64,000 bases of DNA from Casuarius casuarius (Eukaryota; Chordata; Aves; Casuariiformes; Casuariidae), in the NCBI GenBank assembly GCA_003342895.1, contig PTFA01000198.1:1015905-1079904 (forward strand), read 5' to 3'. This document shows, one piece after another, positions 48,515 through 61,899 of the stretch (the stretch's first letter is position 1; every line of letters starts with the position of its first letter). The notes beneath the pieces are model-generated. The model was not told the origin of the DNA, searched no databases, and saw only the letters and a list, made by a program, of their open reading frames with translations. The position numbers were made by a program, and so were the translations under genes.

Positions 48515-51500
48515 CTACTCCACTTCTCTTTCCATAAGTTCAGCCTCAAAAATTTTAATCTATCAACCATAAAAATCTAATGTATTTAAACTGAGTTTGT
48601 TGGAACTATTCAAGGAAGATATATAACTGAACACATACTCTTTTCATACTAAATGCAAAAAACAAATAATACAAGTGAGTAAACAGCACTTAACAGTTTG
48701 GATTTGAAACTGAAAGTTAGTCATGAAGTAAACATACCCACTTCCCCCATGTTCTAAATTTACAATATCTGATATCTCAGAGCACTGTGCAAGATCCAGC
48801 ACAGTCAGTTCAAGTCTTCCCATCTATTCTACTGAGCCCAGGACCAAGTCCCTAGGCTTCAATATAAAGCGGCTATCAGCGAACATCGAGTTCTTTCCAC
48901 GTAAGCCTCTAATAGAGATAGGCGACACAATCTGGCCAGGAAGCCCAGCTTTTACAAGCACAAGGCATTAGAATTATGTCTCCCATGAGACCATACATCA
49001 GTTCAAGGGGATATAAATCAGCCACAAAACAAGACATTTTGATCTTACTCAACAAACCAAAACATTCAAACATTTCTCGGAAGCATCATATCCAAAATTC
49101 TCTGTTCACAGATGATATCCTGTGCAGCAAGATGTTTTTTCCACTTAAGGCTCTGGTAAACACCTCAGTGATCAGAAGCTCTCTGTAAACATATACTATT
49201 GATCAAAATCACAATCTGACTTTAATTTGTAAATATCCCCAAAGCCACTGAATTATTACCACCTCGAGGGACTTGGTGATACAAACACAACAGCGTACAT
49301 GAAGCCAAAACCAAGGCTTCAGTTCAGTCCAAATGTAGACTAAACAGCTCCAATTTTCTTAAGGTTCAGAAAGATTTTGCCTCACAGCTTCCATATCCAT
49401 TTCCACACTCACCTCTGGGGACTGATCTGGAAGCAGGCAGGCTGATCCCCACTCTGCCACTGTCACGTCCTTAGCGGGACTCCAGGGTACAGCAGCCTTC
49501 TCCTCTGACAGGGGAAGACCTTGTGGCTCTGTCACTGGTCCTTAGGATGCTCAGCCATAATTTTAGAGTATTTTGACAGTTTCCACAATGGCTTGTTTAA
49601 CAGACTGCCAGAAGCCTATTAGTCACAATCATGTTTCACCATTACAGTGCAGTTAGCAGCTCTTATGAAGAGGAAACAACGTCAAGACAAGCCCCTTCCT
49701 GTCCAAGGATGCAGTGATAGCAAACCAAGAATAAGTACTGCAGGCTGAGTACACCCTTGCACATTTTTGAGAGGAAATAGCTGATGTGTATTCCTTCATT
49801 TTCAGAAGTCTTACATACATCCAGAAGACACGTTAAATTCTCATTCCTCCAAAAACTGTAAAGCAGCTTGAAGTATATTATGCAAGCATACATACAAGCA
49901 GAAATATAGGTAGTATCAGTTTTAATAATGCCAGGAAGCAGCATGAGTGGGGCTGCTCCAGGAGGGATAAGGAGCCAGGAGCCAAGGGAGACCACAGCAC
50001 CAGCAGGGCCATGCCCTCCTGGATGCACGGACACCTCCAAGGCACAGTGTCACAGCACACTGGTGGAGCAAGCAGAGCAGGGTGGTGACAGGTCCCATCA
50101 ACAGTCCTGCAATCATCAGGCAAACGCAAGGTAACACGTCATGTCTGAGGTCAAACCAGAAAATCCAAACAGCAATTCAAGAACAGCAAAGACGACAACT
50201 GAAGGCTGATGTCTAAGCTTAATTGAGGTTCCTGTAACAATGGGCACAGGCCATGCGTGGAGGCTGCAGGTGAGGTTGGTTATGGCAATCAAGGCCTATT
50301 GGTGCACTCAGGGCCCTGAAAGTAATCTGATTTAATGCCAAAGAAATATCAAGGAAAATAGTATTTTTCCTAATAAAGCATATTTATCATTCTTAACTCT
50401 TGGGCCTTGCGACCTCTTCTTTATCTTTTTCATATTCTAAAAATGGCCAACAGATCCACAAGTAATGACTGTGCTTCACAGAAACAGTAAAGTTCCAGGT
50501 AAATTGTGTTCAGATACAGCCTGCTTCACAGGGCTATAGTGCTTAAGGCATGTGCCAGGATGCTGCACAGGGATGAAAATCATTCTGGAGTTTATACTTT
50601 CAGGTTAAGGGATACATAGGATCTCTTCCTCTTCCAAAGTCCAGCCAGAGTGGAACATAAGGACATAAGGCCCTCTGATTATATTCACTTGGATAGGATC
50701 ATAACAATGAAAGCTCGAAAGTCTTAACAGACAGATCCACTATTAACCTCATATTTGTTGCCTTTGCTTTTCAATTAAGCTTTATTTACCAAGAACTCTA
50801 TACCACTGGCTAGCCCTTAAGTGTGGATTAAAATACCTTTAATTGCATACTGTCCTTGACAGTTCTTTTTACTACTGTCCTAGAATGCAAAGCTCAAAAG
50901 AAATCATCTCCCCAAGATAGAGTGACTCACAGTATGACTCACTGAATATTTTCTTTCATAAAAGGACTGCATTACACTCATTCCATGTTTCAAGTTTTCT
51001 AATAGGCTAAGATATGCACATCGTATAGTCAACACTTTGCAAGTTGATTTACTACCATACAAACCATTTACAGTTCTCCAAAAAAAGCTTTGAAGGCTTT
51101 AATATCAGAATCTTTCTCCAAGGTCTGCTTTGGTACCAATATTTAATTAAATTAAAATGTAATTAAAGTCTAAAATGAATGATGTGCATATTCTCTACAT
51201 TAGATGCAGATCTATCTGCATACCATAAATGATCATTGACATGGCAATGTGCCATTTGATTCAGTTTAATTCAAAGATGCCCCAATGAAATTTGTCTCCT
51301 TCCCTACCAGCTCTCTCCCCCATATAGGTTAGGTTTGTCTTCTGTATCAAGTGCCTAAAGGTTTAGACAGATTTTATTACCTGAGGTAGATAATGCATAA
51401 AAACATATAATTAGTAGTAGCCAGTCCACTGAACCATTCCTCTGCTTTGTCCCACCTCCATTCACGCTGATTACAAGACATTTTGCTCTTGGGTTTTGTT

Positions 51501-52690
51501 CCTGTGTGAGAGGCATCCTTCGGTGCCCAGAGACCCATCATTAACCATCTTCCCCTTCAGGTCTTCTCTACTTGTTCACGGGTATTTTGTTCAGAGGAAA
51601 CTCACTAAAGCATAGCAGGGTTCATAACAACCAATGAATTTTAATTAATTATCTCTGTCCAAGGAAAGCTGGCTTAAAGATGTAACCAGTGCAATTATGG
51701 CATTTTTAGGGGAAAACAACGGGATGTCATTTTGCTATTGGAGGTATATTTCAGAGGGGCTTCCCTGTTTTAAGTCACTGACCCTTGTTGACTCTGTATT
51801 GGTACAGAGAAGAAAGCTCATCTGTGGTATAAAAAGAAGCATTGTTGCCTGCCACAGACATTTTACAGAGACAATTTTAAATTAGAAGAGAAAGGAAGTG
51901 ACTTGGTAATTTATAAACAAGAGAGAGCCTATAAACAAGGAGAGACAAGCAGAACTTGCTCACTCTATAATCCTCCCATGCTCAGTCTTTGAAAGGAATT
52001 TGTGAAGAAAATAAGAATTTAATGATCATGAGTGAATATGAGATTTAAAATCTGCAAATTTGATACAAAGACCTTTTCTTTTATCAAAGATGCTTCACGA
52101 CAGGCCAGACTTGCTATTGCTTGTTCAGAGTGATGGCTGGTGTTCTTTGCCTGTTTCCTGTCTCATGCAGAATAAGGCATCCTGAACAGGAACGTGATGT
52201 GGGTCTTACTAAGTCAGTGACAAAGCCCTTCATGTCACAAATACAATCCTCTGATTTTGGGCAACCAAAATCTGTCCTTTAGCAAGTCTTTCAGATGGCA
52301 GTCCTGACCTTCAGGTCTTTCCTTCTTCCCTCCTTGCTCCTATGACAAAACAATTCTTCCTCTCCTATGCTTTAGGCTCTGCTTTTCACCACTGCATGAA
52401 AGACAAGCCAGACTCTCTCCTTCCCCCAGGCTGGGATTCAAAAACCCTACTGGAGACGGTGCTTGTGCTTCCCAGCACTAGCCTGCTCCAGGCTATTGAT
52501 GGTCATTTTCTATTACTGCCTTCCTTACTTTTATGAACTTTCATCTTTCCATAGAAGCCACAGAGTACGCCTCCCTAAACCGTATTTTCCTCCCTTTTTC
52601 CCTGTGTATCTTGACAAAGTTCAAGTAGGGCTATCTTCCAGGTATCATTATAATGGGCCATGTCATGATGTAACTTGGAAATGAGAACCA
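48515..52690. other. Non-coding stretch, no gene recognised
   Basis: Unique sequence. A GC-richer patch at 49930-50130 carries overlapping frames on both strands (125 codons minus at 49663-50040, 83 codons minus at 49878-50129, 68 codons plus at 49928-50134) and ends in a donor-like AAG/GTAACA. No acceptor pairing and no protein similarity could be recognised. No interspersed repeat was identified. Confidence 0.55.
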
Positions 52691-52693
52691 AGT

Positions 52694-52769
52694 TTTTCCT
52701 AAAAGCCATGCAATGAACATCTAAGGACACCTTTTCCTAAAAGCCATGCAATGAACATCTAAGGACACC
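52694..52769 (+). repeat. Perfect 38-bp tandem duplication
   Basis: Two identical 38-bp units (52694-52731 and 52732-52769), each beginning TTTTCCTAAAAGCCATGC and ending TAAGGACACC, followed by another TTTTC. Because no base differs, the duplication is recent or is an assembly artefact. Confidence 0.95.
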
Positions 52770-53369
52770 TTTTCTTTCTGTTCCTACAGAGCCTCCACAA
52801 CAGCCTGAACTAGGCCCAAGTACGGCTTAATCAAAGGACCATGAAAAGGCTAGTAAGCCAGTTATTACAACATCACATTTAACCACAATGGTTTATTGCT
52901 GCATGCATTTTGGTAATAAGTATTTAGGATAGGAATATTCCTCATCAGCACTCTGAATTCATGTAATAAATCAACTTTGCAACAACTTACGTATTTCAAA
53001 ATCAATATAATAGATAAATAGATACATCAATATTTATCAGTTATCTATCAAACCTCTTCCACATACGCCATACAAGCCATACAAAATCTACTGAAAGATG
53101 AATCAGATTCTCAAGTAATACATTTTTCATACAAGTTACTGAAATTTTTCTGAATTGTGCCTGCTGAGCCTGGAGGGAAAATGGTCAACTGTGCATTTGC
53201 TGTGCATAAGGTGGGGAAGAGAGAATTGAGTATCCTAGTGTTAGTCCATATCTGTTAAATCTCAATTTGTTCTGCTACTTTTCTAAAGTGAAACTTGTTG
53301 GTAAGTTCTCTGTGATTATTTCTAGTATTAGGTAAATCTGTTTACTTACTGTTGCATTCTTAATATTGC

Positions 53370-53540
53370 ACTACCTAAGCATTTCACAGTCCTTCCGTAC
53401 AACACTTCTCTGATGCAGGAAAGAACTACTATCCCCATTTCAGAAACAGAAAAATGTGGCATAGAGAGGTCAGGTTAGGTATCAGTGAGGGACTGCCCTC
53501 CCCATCTCAAGCTCATACAGTAGCCATTGGACATAACTTT
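53370..53540 (-). mobile_element. MIR SINE fragment, reverse orientation
   Basis: On the plus strand: CCTAAGCATTTCACAG, then ACTACTATCCCCATTTCAGA, AACAGAAAAATGTGGCATAG and AGAGGTCAGGTTAGGTATCA. This is the reverse complement of the MIR core and tail in the right order (the AAGTGCTTTACA, ATTATCCCCATTTTACAG and GAGGCACAGAGAGGTTAAG blocks). The head side beyond 53500 is weak. Confidence 0.7.
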
Positions 53541-53759
53541 CTTCTGCAACTGGCAGAGTATTCATTCCTTCAGAGCACCACCCATTGCTTAACCACTGAT
53601 TCCCATTAAAGAGCATTTTGGCATTCACCTAACCAGCTATCAAGCTTTCCTTTGCTCTATATGTGATGGGTTTCTCATGTTAAGGAACAAAATTAATTGC
53701 AGGTTGCCAAGTTCTTTTTGCGTATCTGTAAATCTAAATTATGGCTAACTGCCATTGTC

Positions 53760-56470
53760 CCAGGTTTTGGCTGGGATAGGGTGTGGAGCAGGACTAAACA
53801 CTTTCAGAAGTCAGAAAGAGTCAGAACCTGAGTGAGAAGCAAGATATAAATGGCTACTGACAGCACACAGCAGCAGGGAGTGATGTTACTTCCAGGGAGA
53901 AAGTTCATTTGGCAGGAAAGAAAGTTTAAAGGTTTCTGAGGGCTGTGTTGTTAGGAGCTGAGCAGGAAGCAAGAAAGACAGACAATCAGCCCCTCACTTT
54001 GCACTGCTGCTTTATCTGCTGTTGCCACAGCAAACAGCTTTTTCCTGGCCTTCACCCATCAGATGAGGCAGAGTGAGCATGTATGCTCCTCAGGCAATAG
54101 TGAGACATCTAAGGATGCCTGCAGCCCCTCCATAGTTCAGCTGAATGTGCGACACCTCAGCACGGATGCATGACTACTATGTGAGATACGTGACGTGCTC
54201 TCCCTCAGCTCCCTAGGCCCCCATACAGTCCCCTCATTTTATTTCCTCTGCAATGGTCTGGACCTTTTTGAATCTAAAGAGCCCTGTCTTCTCTTTTCAT
54301 CTTCCCTCCTGTCCTTTTCTAGGTTATCTGGAGATTTATTTCTTCTTCTTGCTGGCAGAACATATGCCATAGTGACCAGTCTTTCCTGAGCAATGTGTGA
54401 GGTCCTGACTCAGCTTACGTGGACGAGAGGTCCTGGCCATATGCAGGATTTACTTTTAGTCTGTAGCTAGCTGCTTTGCCATGTCAGTCAGGCTCTTTGG
54501 CTGGCTGGTATTACTATTAATATAAATATGCCCTTGAGAAGCTAGAAAATAACTGTGCCTGGTAAAATTCAAAGAATACATAATTTTCTCTTATCTGCTG
54601 GCCAGGGTTATACTGAAGGAACAAATGGCTGTATGTAGAGAAGGAATTATATTAGCCTCATTAAAAATAATTTGACAGGGAACACAGAGGATTCACTTCC
54701 ACAAAATTGGGCTATGAGTGAAATAATAAAACATACTGTCTTTTCTTTAGCAATTCACCATAATTCCTGTTATATTGCTGGGACATTTACAGTACTGCAC
54801 ATGTATCTTGATAAAAACCTCTCTCTTACAAGCATGCTCAGCATTTGCTGGTGGCAGAGGGAGTAAAGGCGAGGTTATCCATCAGTATATCCCCTACAGA
54901 ATTCACCTGATCTGGTTCTTCAGTGATTTTAGAGTTAAAGTGATACAAAAAATGCTGGATTGCTATTTAATCTAATTCTATGGATAGTTTATTTAAGCAT
55001 TATCTTTCCATGATGACCAATTAGTATTTACTTTACAATTCATATTAAGGCTGAAGATTTACCAGGTTAGCTATTTATCTGTTCTAAATCTCTCTTCCAC
55101 AGTTTGGTAGCTGATTTGACATTCAGTATATCATAGATAACTATCTTGTTATAGCTAAATGAAATGTGCATTTGGAAATGTTCATTAATACCATTATCAT
55201 TAATTGCTTCTTACCTGAATCTCACTGCTGCAGGGACTCTTCAGAATAAATGACAGCTTGCAGCTGGCCTTTTTTAAAGCAGAATTTTAATAGCACTCAC
55301 ACTTTGCAAATCAATTGTAAAGGGCCAAATCCTCCTCTCCTACTGATTTTAATACCAAGATAACAGGGCACAGAATCTATCCCAGTTTTATATTTTGTGC
55401 AAAATTATATCCAGGCATCTTAATGTTTAAATGGAAGAACACACTGAAATTCATTTCAGTTTGCTTTTTACTGGACATAGCTCCAGAGGTGCATAGGAAA
55501 AGCCCAAACTCCCATTAATCAGCAGCAGTTATATACATAAAATCCTGCCTCTCTCACGGAGCCTCTCTCACTTCCAGCCTCACCTACCCACCCTGATGCC
55601 CTTGTAACTCATCTGTGATTAGCTGTCCTCCACTGACGAGGGCCTGGCACGGCATGGCAACTGAGTTACACCAACCGACTGCAGCCAAGGATCTGGTGTT
55701 GGGAGTACACAGGCACAGGTGTGCCCAGGATGGTCATGCATCAGATACCGCATGTTCAATAGCCTTTACACCTTAAGTTGCACCTGCAGTGCTGCTAAGC
55801 TGTCAGTCTGTAACATAAAACAGCCCAGTAATTGGAATAGCAGCTGGCTTGTGACCCATTAAGACTCTCCCTCAAACTGCCCCCCTGCCCTAAATTGTTT
55901 CTGAGCGTCTCAGTGAAACACTTTCTAAAAGGACAGGCAAAGTAAACCACAGGAGTCATGCTAAAACCCTGGAATAGAGAATTATTCACTTTTACCAATG
56001 CTGAATGAGTCCTCCAATTACAATGGCTATCAGACTCCTAGCTTCCCAGGCAGAATGCATAAAGGTTAAGCAGTATTTTCCCATCCACAAAGCTACATCC
56101 AGTCTGAATGAAAGCAAATGGGAGTCTTGATCCAACTTGTAGGATTAAGCATCTCCTAGCAGATGAATTGACTCTTACAATATATTACTGTTTCTATTCT
56201 AACAATATTATTTTTTCTATTAATTAGTACTAATTATTATTAATAATTTACTCATGAGAGAGGTCCACACTGGTGTTGACTCTAGGTGTAAAGAACTATT
56301 TTGTCTTTGTCAGTGTATTAATATTGGCTTGACTTCTCTAAAGCAATGTAAAATAGAGTGTCTGTTGCAGCAAAGAAAGCACATTTAATCATCCAGCTGG
56401 TAAAGTCCTATACAACAGGAAAATATATTTAGAATAGCCATTTCAAAAAATGAAGCATCCATTTGCAAAA
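53760..56470. other. Non-coding stretch, no gene recognised
   Basis: Unique sequence with short frames of up to 67 codons. 55324-55395 begins GGGCCAAATCCTCCTCTCC, a phrase like the start of an old sauropsid repeat, but the rest does not match well. No coding or RNA gene was recognised. Confidence 0.5.
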
Positions 56471-56524
56471 TTTTAACAAAGGAGATATTGTTAAAAAACT
56501 GGTAAGTGCCAGCAGACAGTGAAA

Positions 56525-56545
56525 TGTGTGTGTGTGTGTGTGTGT
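56525..56545 (+). repeat. (TG)n microsatellite
   Basis: About ten TG units, 125 bp upstream of the purine minisatellite. Confidence 0.9.
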
Positions 56546-56670
56546 ATTTTCATGTGCATGTATGTCAAGGCAAGGAGACTCTTTAATCCTGCAGGGATTC
56601 CCCACTGGACTTCAGCATAGAGACTCTGTTTTCTTAACTTCACAGCTTCTATTCTGCCAAACTGGCACAA

Positions 56671-56831
56671 GGAAAGGAAAGGGATAGGAAAGGGATAGGA
56701 AAGGGATAGGAAAGGGATAGGAAAGGGATAGGAAAGGNNNNNNNNNNNNNNNNNNNNNNNNNAGGAAAGGGATAGGAAAGGGATAGGAAAGGGATAGGAA
56801 AGGGATAGGAAAGGGATAGGAAAGGAAAAAA
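56671..56831 (+). repeat. 11-nt purine minisatellite GGAAAGGGATA with assembly gap
   Basis: Tandem 11-nt units GGAAAGGGATA run from 56676 to the gap (56738-56762, 25 N) and resume to about 56825, with degenerate GGAAAGGAAA-type edges. About eleven units are visible and identical. Ten of eleven bases per unit are purine. The complementary strand has no stop codon in any frame because an 11-nt unit cycles through all three frames with the same 11-residue repeat (Tyr/Pro/Phe/Ile/Leu/Ser). This explains the three overlapping minus-strand open frames of 88-117 codons here; they are not genes. Confidence 0.97.
56738..56762. other. Assembly gap (25 N)
   Basis: Undetermined bases inside the minisatellite. 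The units on both sides are in register (unit starts at 56731 and 56764, exactly 33 nt apart), so the gap length fits three units, of which only the ends are read. Confidence 0.95.
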
Positions 56832-58294
56832 GGACCACAGACAACTCTCTTCTTTGCCCCCAAACCCAGCCCTGGATCCATAAAAGTTAAAGCATTTACT
56901 GTGTATGTAAATCACACAGGTTAGTCAGCTTTTCCAATTGAGAAACACTACACTGAGGTGCAGGCAAAAAACAACTTAAAGCCTGATATGTGCTAGGTAG
57001 CGCACAATATGCTCTTTTAGACTCAATGAGCAAATCTAGTCCTACAGTACAATATATAAATGTGCCTCACACACAAGCACTATTCTTTCTAATGAAAAAA
57101 CAATAATAATAAAAAACCTTTCCTCTAATAAAATTACTAGTAAAAACGATCATTAATGGCAGGCTTTATAACAAATCCTGCTGCCCTCCTGCTGTCCTCT
57201 GCACCTGCTGACTGTCTGGCATAGTGTGCCTCCTGCCTCGTCCAGCTGTTTCAAATGATACTTCACTTGGCAATGCCTTTTAACGACAAGAGTTCTGGGA
57301 GGTTACTTCTCCTCGAAGTATGCTCAGTGTGAAACTGCCAGTCTTTGTCCTTAGAATACATAAAGGAAACCTGATTCACCTGTTTTCCTCCTGTTGGCCC
57401 AAACATTTAGCATAGTGGAAGTTCTTTGCAGCGGCACATTTTCCCAAATTGGTAGTAAACACAGCGGAGACCATCACAGAAGAATCCTGCCTAAACAACT
57501 CTGAATCCAGTTATTCTTCTGATTCCCACCTCATCCTCTCTGCCACAGTGCGTGTAATTGAAGAAAGAGAAACATAACTTGGTTTCTTAGGCTTTGCCGA
57601 TCCCTAGGTACCACAAGAATTAATTGGCCAGGCAGTTTTCATAGCCAAAGAGAACAGGAAACCTCCTCACAGTGCATTTATAACAGACTGTATACTAACA
57701 AAGAGGGCAAAGGGAATAGTGAGATTCACTTTGCTGAATACCGTGAGTCTATTTAAGTGTAGGGTAAGGGCAGAATCAGAACTTGACACCTAAGTGCGAA
57801 AAATGGTTCAGGTAAATGTTGAAATTATCCATCAAATGCAGTCCCTGGAGGTCTGTGCCATTTCCTTGCTGACTGTAGATGGCAGATGGTATGCCCTTAA
57901 TTCATCAGGGAGATGATCTGCCTTTATACAACACTGCTTTAACTTCAGCCAAAGCCAGTGAGACACCGGGCTTCCTGCCACCTAACAATAAGAAACATAT
58001 ATTACAGTGGCAAATGGTCATTTTAGCATAAACAGTGTTTCCAACCTTCGCTTCTCTAATCCATATTTACTGGTTTGGGAGACTAATTCCTCCCATTTTC
58101 TTGCCAGTATTTGCATGATTGCAGCTGCCTTTACTGACATGTGGTGAATTACATGAAAATAAAGAATGGCCATATAAAGAGGATATGAACTACACTACAA
58201 TTAAACAAGACCCACATTACTGGTGTCTCTTCCACATTCCTGAGTACCAGACACAGACTTTGTTTCCCACACTCAGCTGATATGGCACAATCCC

Positions 58295-58342
58295 AAACCC
58301 ATTTTAAGTAGCAGGAATCCTTCCATGGGCTTCAACGGGTTT
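58295..58342. repeat. Old short palindromic repeat
   Basis: AAACCCATTTTAA at the left and TTCAACGGGTTT at the right are imperfect inverted copies, separated by a GGAATCCTTCCATGGGC core. The layout matches the copy suspected at 37979-38042 and a short palindromic repeat I associate with sauropsid DNA. Confidence 0.45.
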
Positions 58343-61300
58343 CAGAGCAGAGGTAAGGAAGGAAAAGTTATCACAATTACAAAGCAATGCTTTTACTATT
58401 CAACAAGGAATCATTTGCAAACCAGTTTTAGCTAACTGTTAGCAGAACTCTTGAGGAGGAACAGACTGTGATGTACAGTTCTAGCCTCCTGAGGCCAATT
58501 CTTTATTTTCTGCAGCTCTTAATCTGCATTATCTCTATTACTGATAGCTCAAGAAATTGATCTACAAAGCTGTTTAGCCTAGATAGAGACAGGAGGGACA
58601 ACAGGACAGCAAATTCATATATTAAAAGGTTAGTTCAGCCTCTTTTCTCCACTAAGTTTCAGAGCTTTGCTCCTGAAATTTCTACTAAATTTCCCTCTTG
58701 AAAAGACTCCTATTGATAGTCATGAGAAGCAAGCAGTTACAGGTTCTTGTAATACTTCAAAGATGTAAAGCTAAGCAAATATCATCACAGTAGTTTCATG
58801 GGAGATCATCTGTCCTTACATAGGCACATGCAGGCTCTATAATCTGCAGAAACTGTAAGTGCACTAGAAAGTTATATACTTCTCAGGGCTTCAGAAAAGA
58901 CTCATTCACAAAACAGCCTGAATTTCTCTGTATTGCAATAGAATTATCAAGTGTTGTTTTGGCAGCTGTAAGTCTCCCAGAGTTTTTTTGATCAGACTTT
59001 AGCCAATTTCATCGTAACAAACAGCCGATATCAAAAATAACTGATTAACGACCCATGGACCAGTAGTCAGCTGGAAGTCCACTCCCATGGACATCCTTGG
59101 CACATTCTTTTCCTGAGCCCCCATACCCAGGGAACAATAAGAAGCTTTCAATCTATAGTGACCCAAGTCTCTTTTGCCTTCTTTACCAACAGCTGAAACA
59201 CCTTTTCCCTCTGAAATATGCAGGCACTAGGTGACATTAGGACAAAGATACAAGCCTAATTAGGTCAAACCACTGCATTCACCTTAGGTATGTGTCAGGC
59301 ATAATCTAACCACGTGACACACACATTAGATTATAAGGTAAGCACACGTACATACAAATCATCTATTTAGTTAGAAAGTGGAGGAGGGCCACAAAGACTA
59401 GCCCTTTAATGCCTCTGGTGTGCCTTTTTTTCCTTTATTTTATTTTTTCCTTTTTTTCCAATGATTTTTGGTATGGGGAAAGAGAAATCTTGTTTTATTT
59501 TGAAACACAGAACCAAGCCATAGATTCATAACCAGATTTATATTTTAAAAGCTCTAGAGTTGGGGACTGTTTGGCTTTGGGGTTTTGGTTTGACCCAGCA
59601 TAAATCCAGAGTTTACTTGCAAATGGCATACTACGGCTCAGATTTTATACAATACCCCAAATTTCAGAACATTAGGATATGTGGGTTTCATTTGCCTCTG
59701 ATTTTGAAGCAGTATCACTGACATGACAGCACAAAATTCTGGGTTTTATCTCATTTGTAAATTGGAGACTACTTCAGACTGTCCTTCAATCACAAATAAT
59801 GAATACAAAAAAAAAAAATTGCAAATTATATACTGATGAAGTTATATTTCCAAGCACTGCTTCCGTACTTACATGCTACAGCATTTTCTTTCTGTAATAC
59901 TAATGTTTAACAGTTCTAGCAGCTACTAAGTGTACTTTTCAACATAATTTAATCATGAGTATCAAAATATTCCTTGTGGGAAGAATGGTCAGTTTATTTA
60001 TAGGGTTTTTTTCCTCTCACAAATGTGACCATAAAAAATTAACATTGTCTTGGATGTATCCCTTTTATATACACAACAGGATTGGGAAAGCATTCCAGGA
60101 CGTATATCTGCCACTGTAGCTGGTATCACCCTATAACTCTCCTTAGCTAAAATCCCTCTCTAATCAGAAAGGATAATGGATTTGTTCTGATGGCACTAGA
60201 AGGTGATCGTGCAAGTGACAGATGTCGAAAACATTGTTCTTACTAAACTTTCTCTTCACAGCTTGGATTAGATAAAATAGCCTAATTGAACCCTGAGCCC
60301 ATTTACTGTCTTTGGAAGGAGGAAGGTATGATTTTAACATCTATTCTGCATTCTTGTAGAATGAAGTTTGAGCTTCGGTATTCAGAAAGAGATGAAGCGA
60401 AGCTTCATTTTCTATCTTATTTCTAGGGAGAAAAAATGTTAATTTAACCTAGTAGACTTGGCACACTGGGTAAAAAAAAGATAGCTTGAAGCAGAAGCAT
60501 GACCATAAGCTAGGCCCTCCAGGCTCAGAAGCTGCCTGAAGCACACACAGCTCTCTGAGGCAGTATTCAAGGGCGCACACTGAACAGAGGTAAGGACTTT
60601 CTATCTGTTTGACTCTGCCCATCACCACAAATCAGAAGAGTAGCCCAGGCAGTGCTTCCTTTCCACTGTTTGCGCACAGCAGGCTAAGGGCTGTGAAGGA
60701 AAGAAAACGAAGGTCTGTAAAGTTGGTTTCAAGGCAGTCACAGCAGACAAAAGGAGATCAGTTTAGTGCCTTTGTTCTTAGGTGCAGTTCTCTGTAGTGC
60801 CTGGGAAATTCTTATTGACATCCCAGTCACACAGACAGGCACTTCAGGTACATATGGCACAAATGCAATGTTCACTTTTTTATGGGTAACATTTACCCAC
60901 AGGGTTTGGCTATCCTATAAAGTAGCATTTAACAATACTCTCAAGGGCTCTCTTAACAGCAAGGAGAAAATATACTTGTAGCTTGCCTGTTTCTACATTC
61001 TGTATTAAAAAGAATGCCATGCTCCAGTCAAACAAGAGGTAAATAGATATTTCTCCATCATCTTGCTGTTAACTAGCACTGAGTGATAAAACTCAACAGC
61101 ATGACCATACTGAAGATTAAAAACAGAAAAGAAAAGAGAAGAACACATGTCGTCTGAACCAACAATAGGTCTTGAATTGCTACAGTAGAATGGGAGAAAA
61201 GGATTTGAATTAAAATCTTCCACCCAGACTCTAAAATCATCAGGCTTCGAGGTAGAAAGAGAACAAACATTTCTGCAGATGGATTGGGATAGGGAGGGGA

Positions 61301-61899
61301 AGAGAAAAAGTGAGAATTCTGCACAAGAAAATAAATAGTCTGTACTCAGTCATCAACAACTTTATATTAGGTCTGGTAGCCAAATAGCTTTATTTTATTT
61401 TTCAGTTACCAGACAAGCTCATTTATGGAATAACATGAGCCTCGCTTTCCTACAGTTTTTAGCATGACAGAAAACTAACTAGAGAAAACTGGCAGATGCA
61501 GTTTTTATCAATAAAGCTTTGCTTGGAGGAGTTGAAAATCTTTTCCTTTCATGCTTTCAAGCTCTCATTGTATACAATTGTTTTCCTCAGGGGATTATAC
61601 CTGATCCCATGAAGCTTTCCCTGCCAAGACAGTCCAGCCTCATTGTGGAATAAGAGCAGACATTGATAGGCAGGGACCACAAGGGAGACTGTGGCAGCTC
61701 CGGGCCCCTCTCTCCCAGCAGGGTTTTGCTGCTCAGCCTGTAAGGGTCACCTGAGCATGGCTTAAAGGATCTGGAAAGGAGAGAATATCTGAAGGCCAAA
61801 TATGTAAAAAATGCAAGCCCTTTGCCATTTCTTTATGAACCTCTCCCATCAAATAATATAGATTCAACATTGTTTGTTTCCAAATGCGCTGGAAACGAA

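Noticed and set aside
49663..50134. Cluster of frames with a donor-like end
   Set aside because: AAG/GTAACA is a weak donor, no acceptor fits, and overlapping frames on both strands suggest base composition rather than coding.
53757..53790. GTTTTGGCTGGGATAG resembling the start of a common bird LTR
   Set aside because: Only about 16 bases agree and the following sequence does not match what I recall, so no element is called.
55225..55278. 54-nt open segment on the minus strand with a good donor (ATTCAG/GTAAGA)
   Set aside because: The only acceptor giving an open frame (TTTAAAAAAG) has almost no pyrimidine tract, so it does not look like a real exon.
55324..55395. GGGCCAAATCC start of a possible old repeat
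   Set aside because: Only the first phrase agrees with a remembered repeat; the inverted right end is missing.
56491..56915. Three overlapping minus-strand frames with Ser/Leu/Tyr/Pro/Phe repeats
   Set aside because: These are the 11-nt minisatellite read in its three stop-free frames and they cross a gap; they are not genes.
58340..58360. Donor-like CAGAG/GTAAGG (also at 60590)
   Set aside because: No convincing acceptor or open frame upstream; the sites occur at chance frequency.
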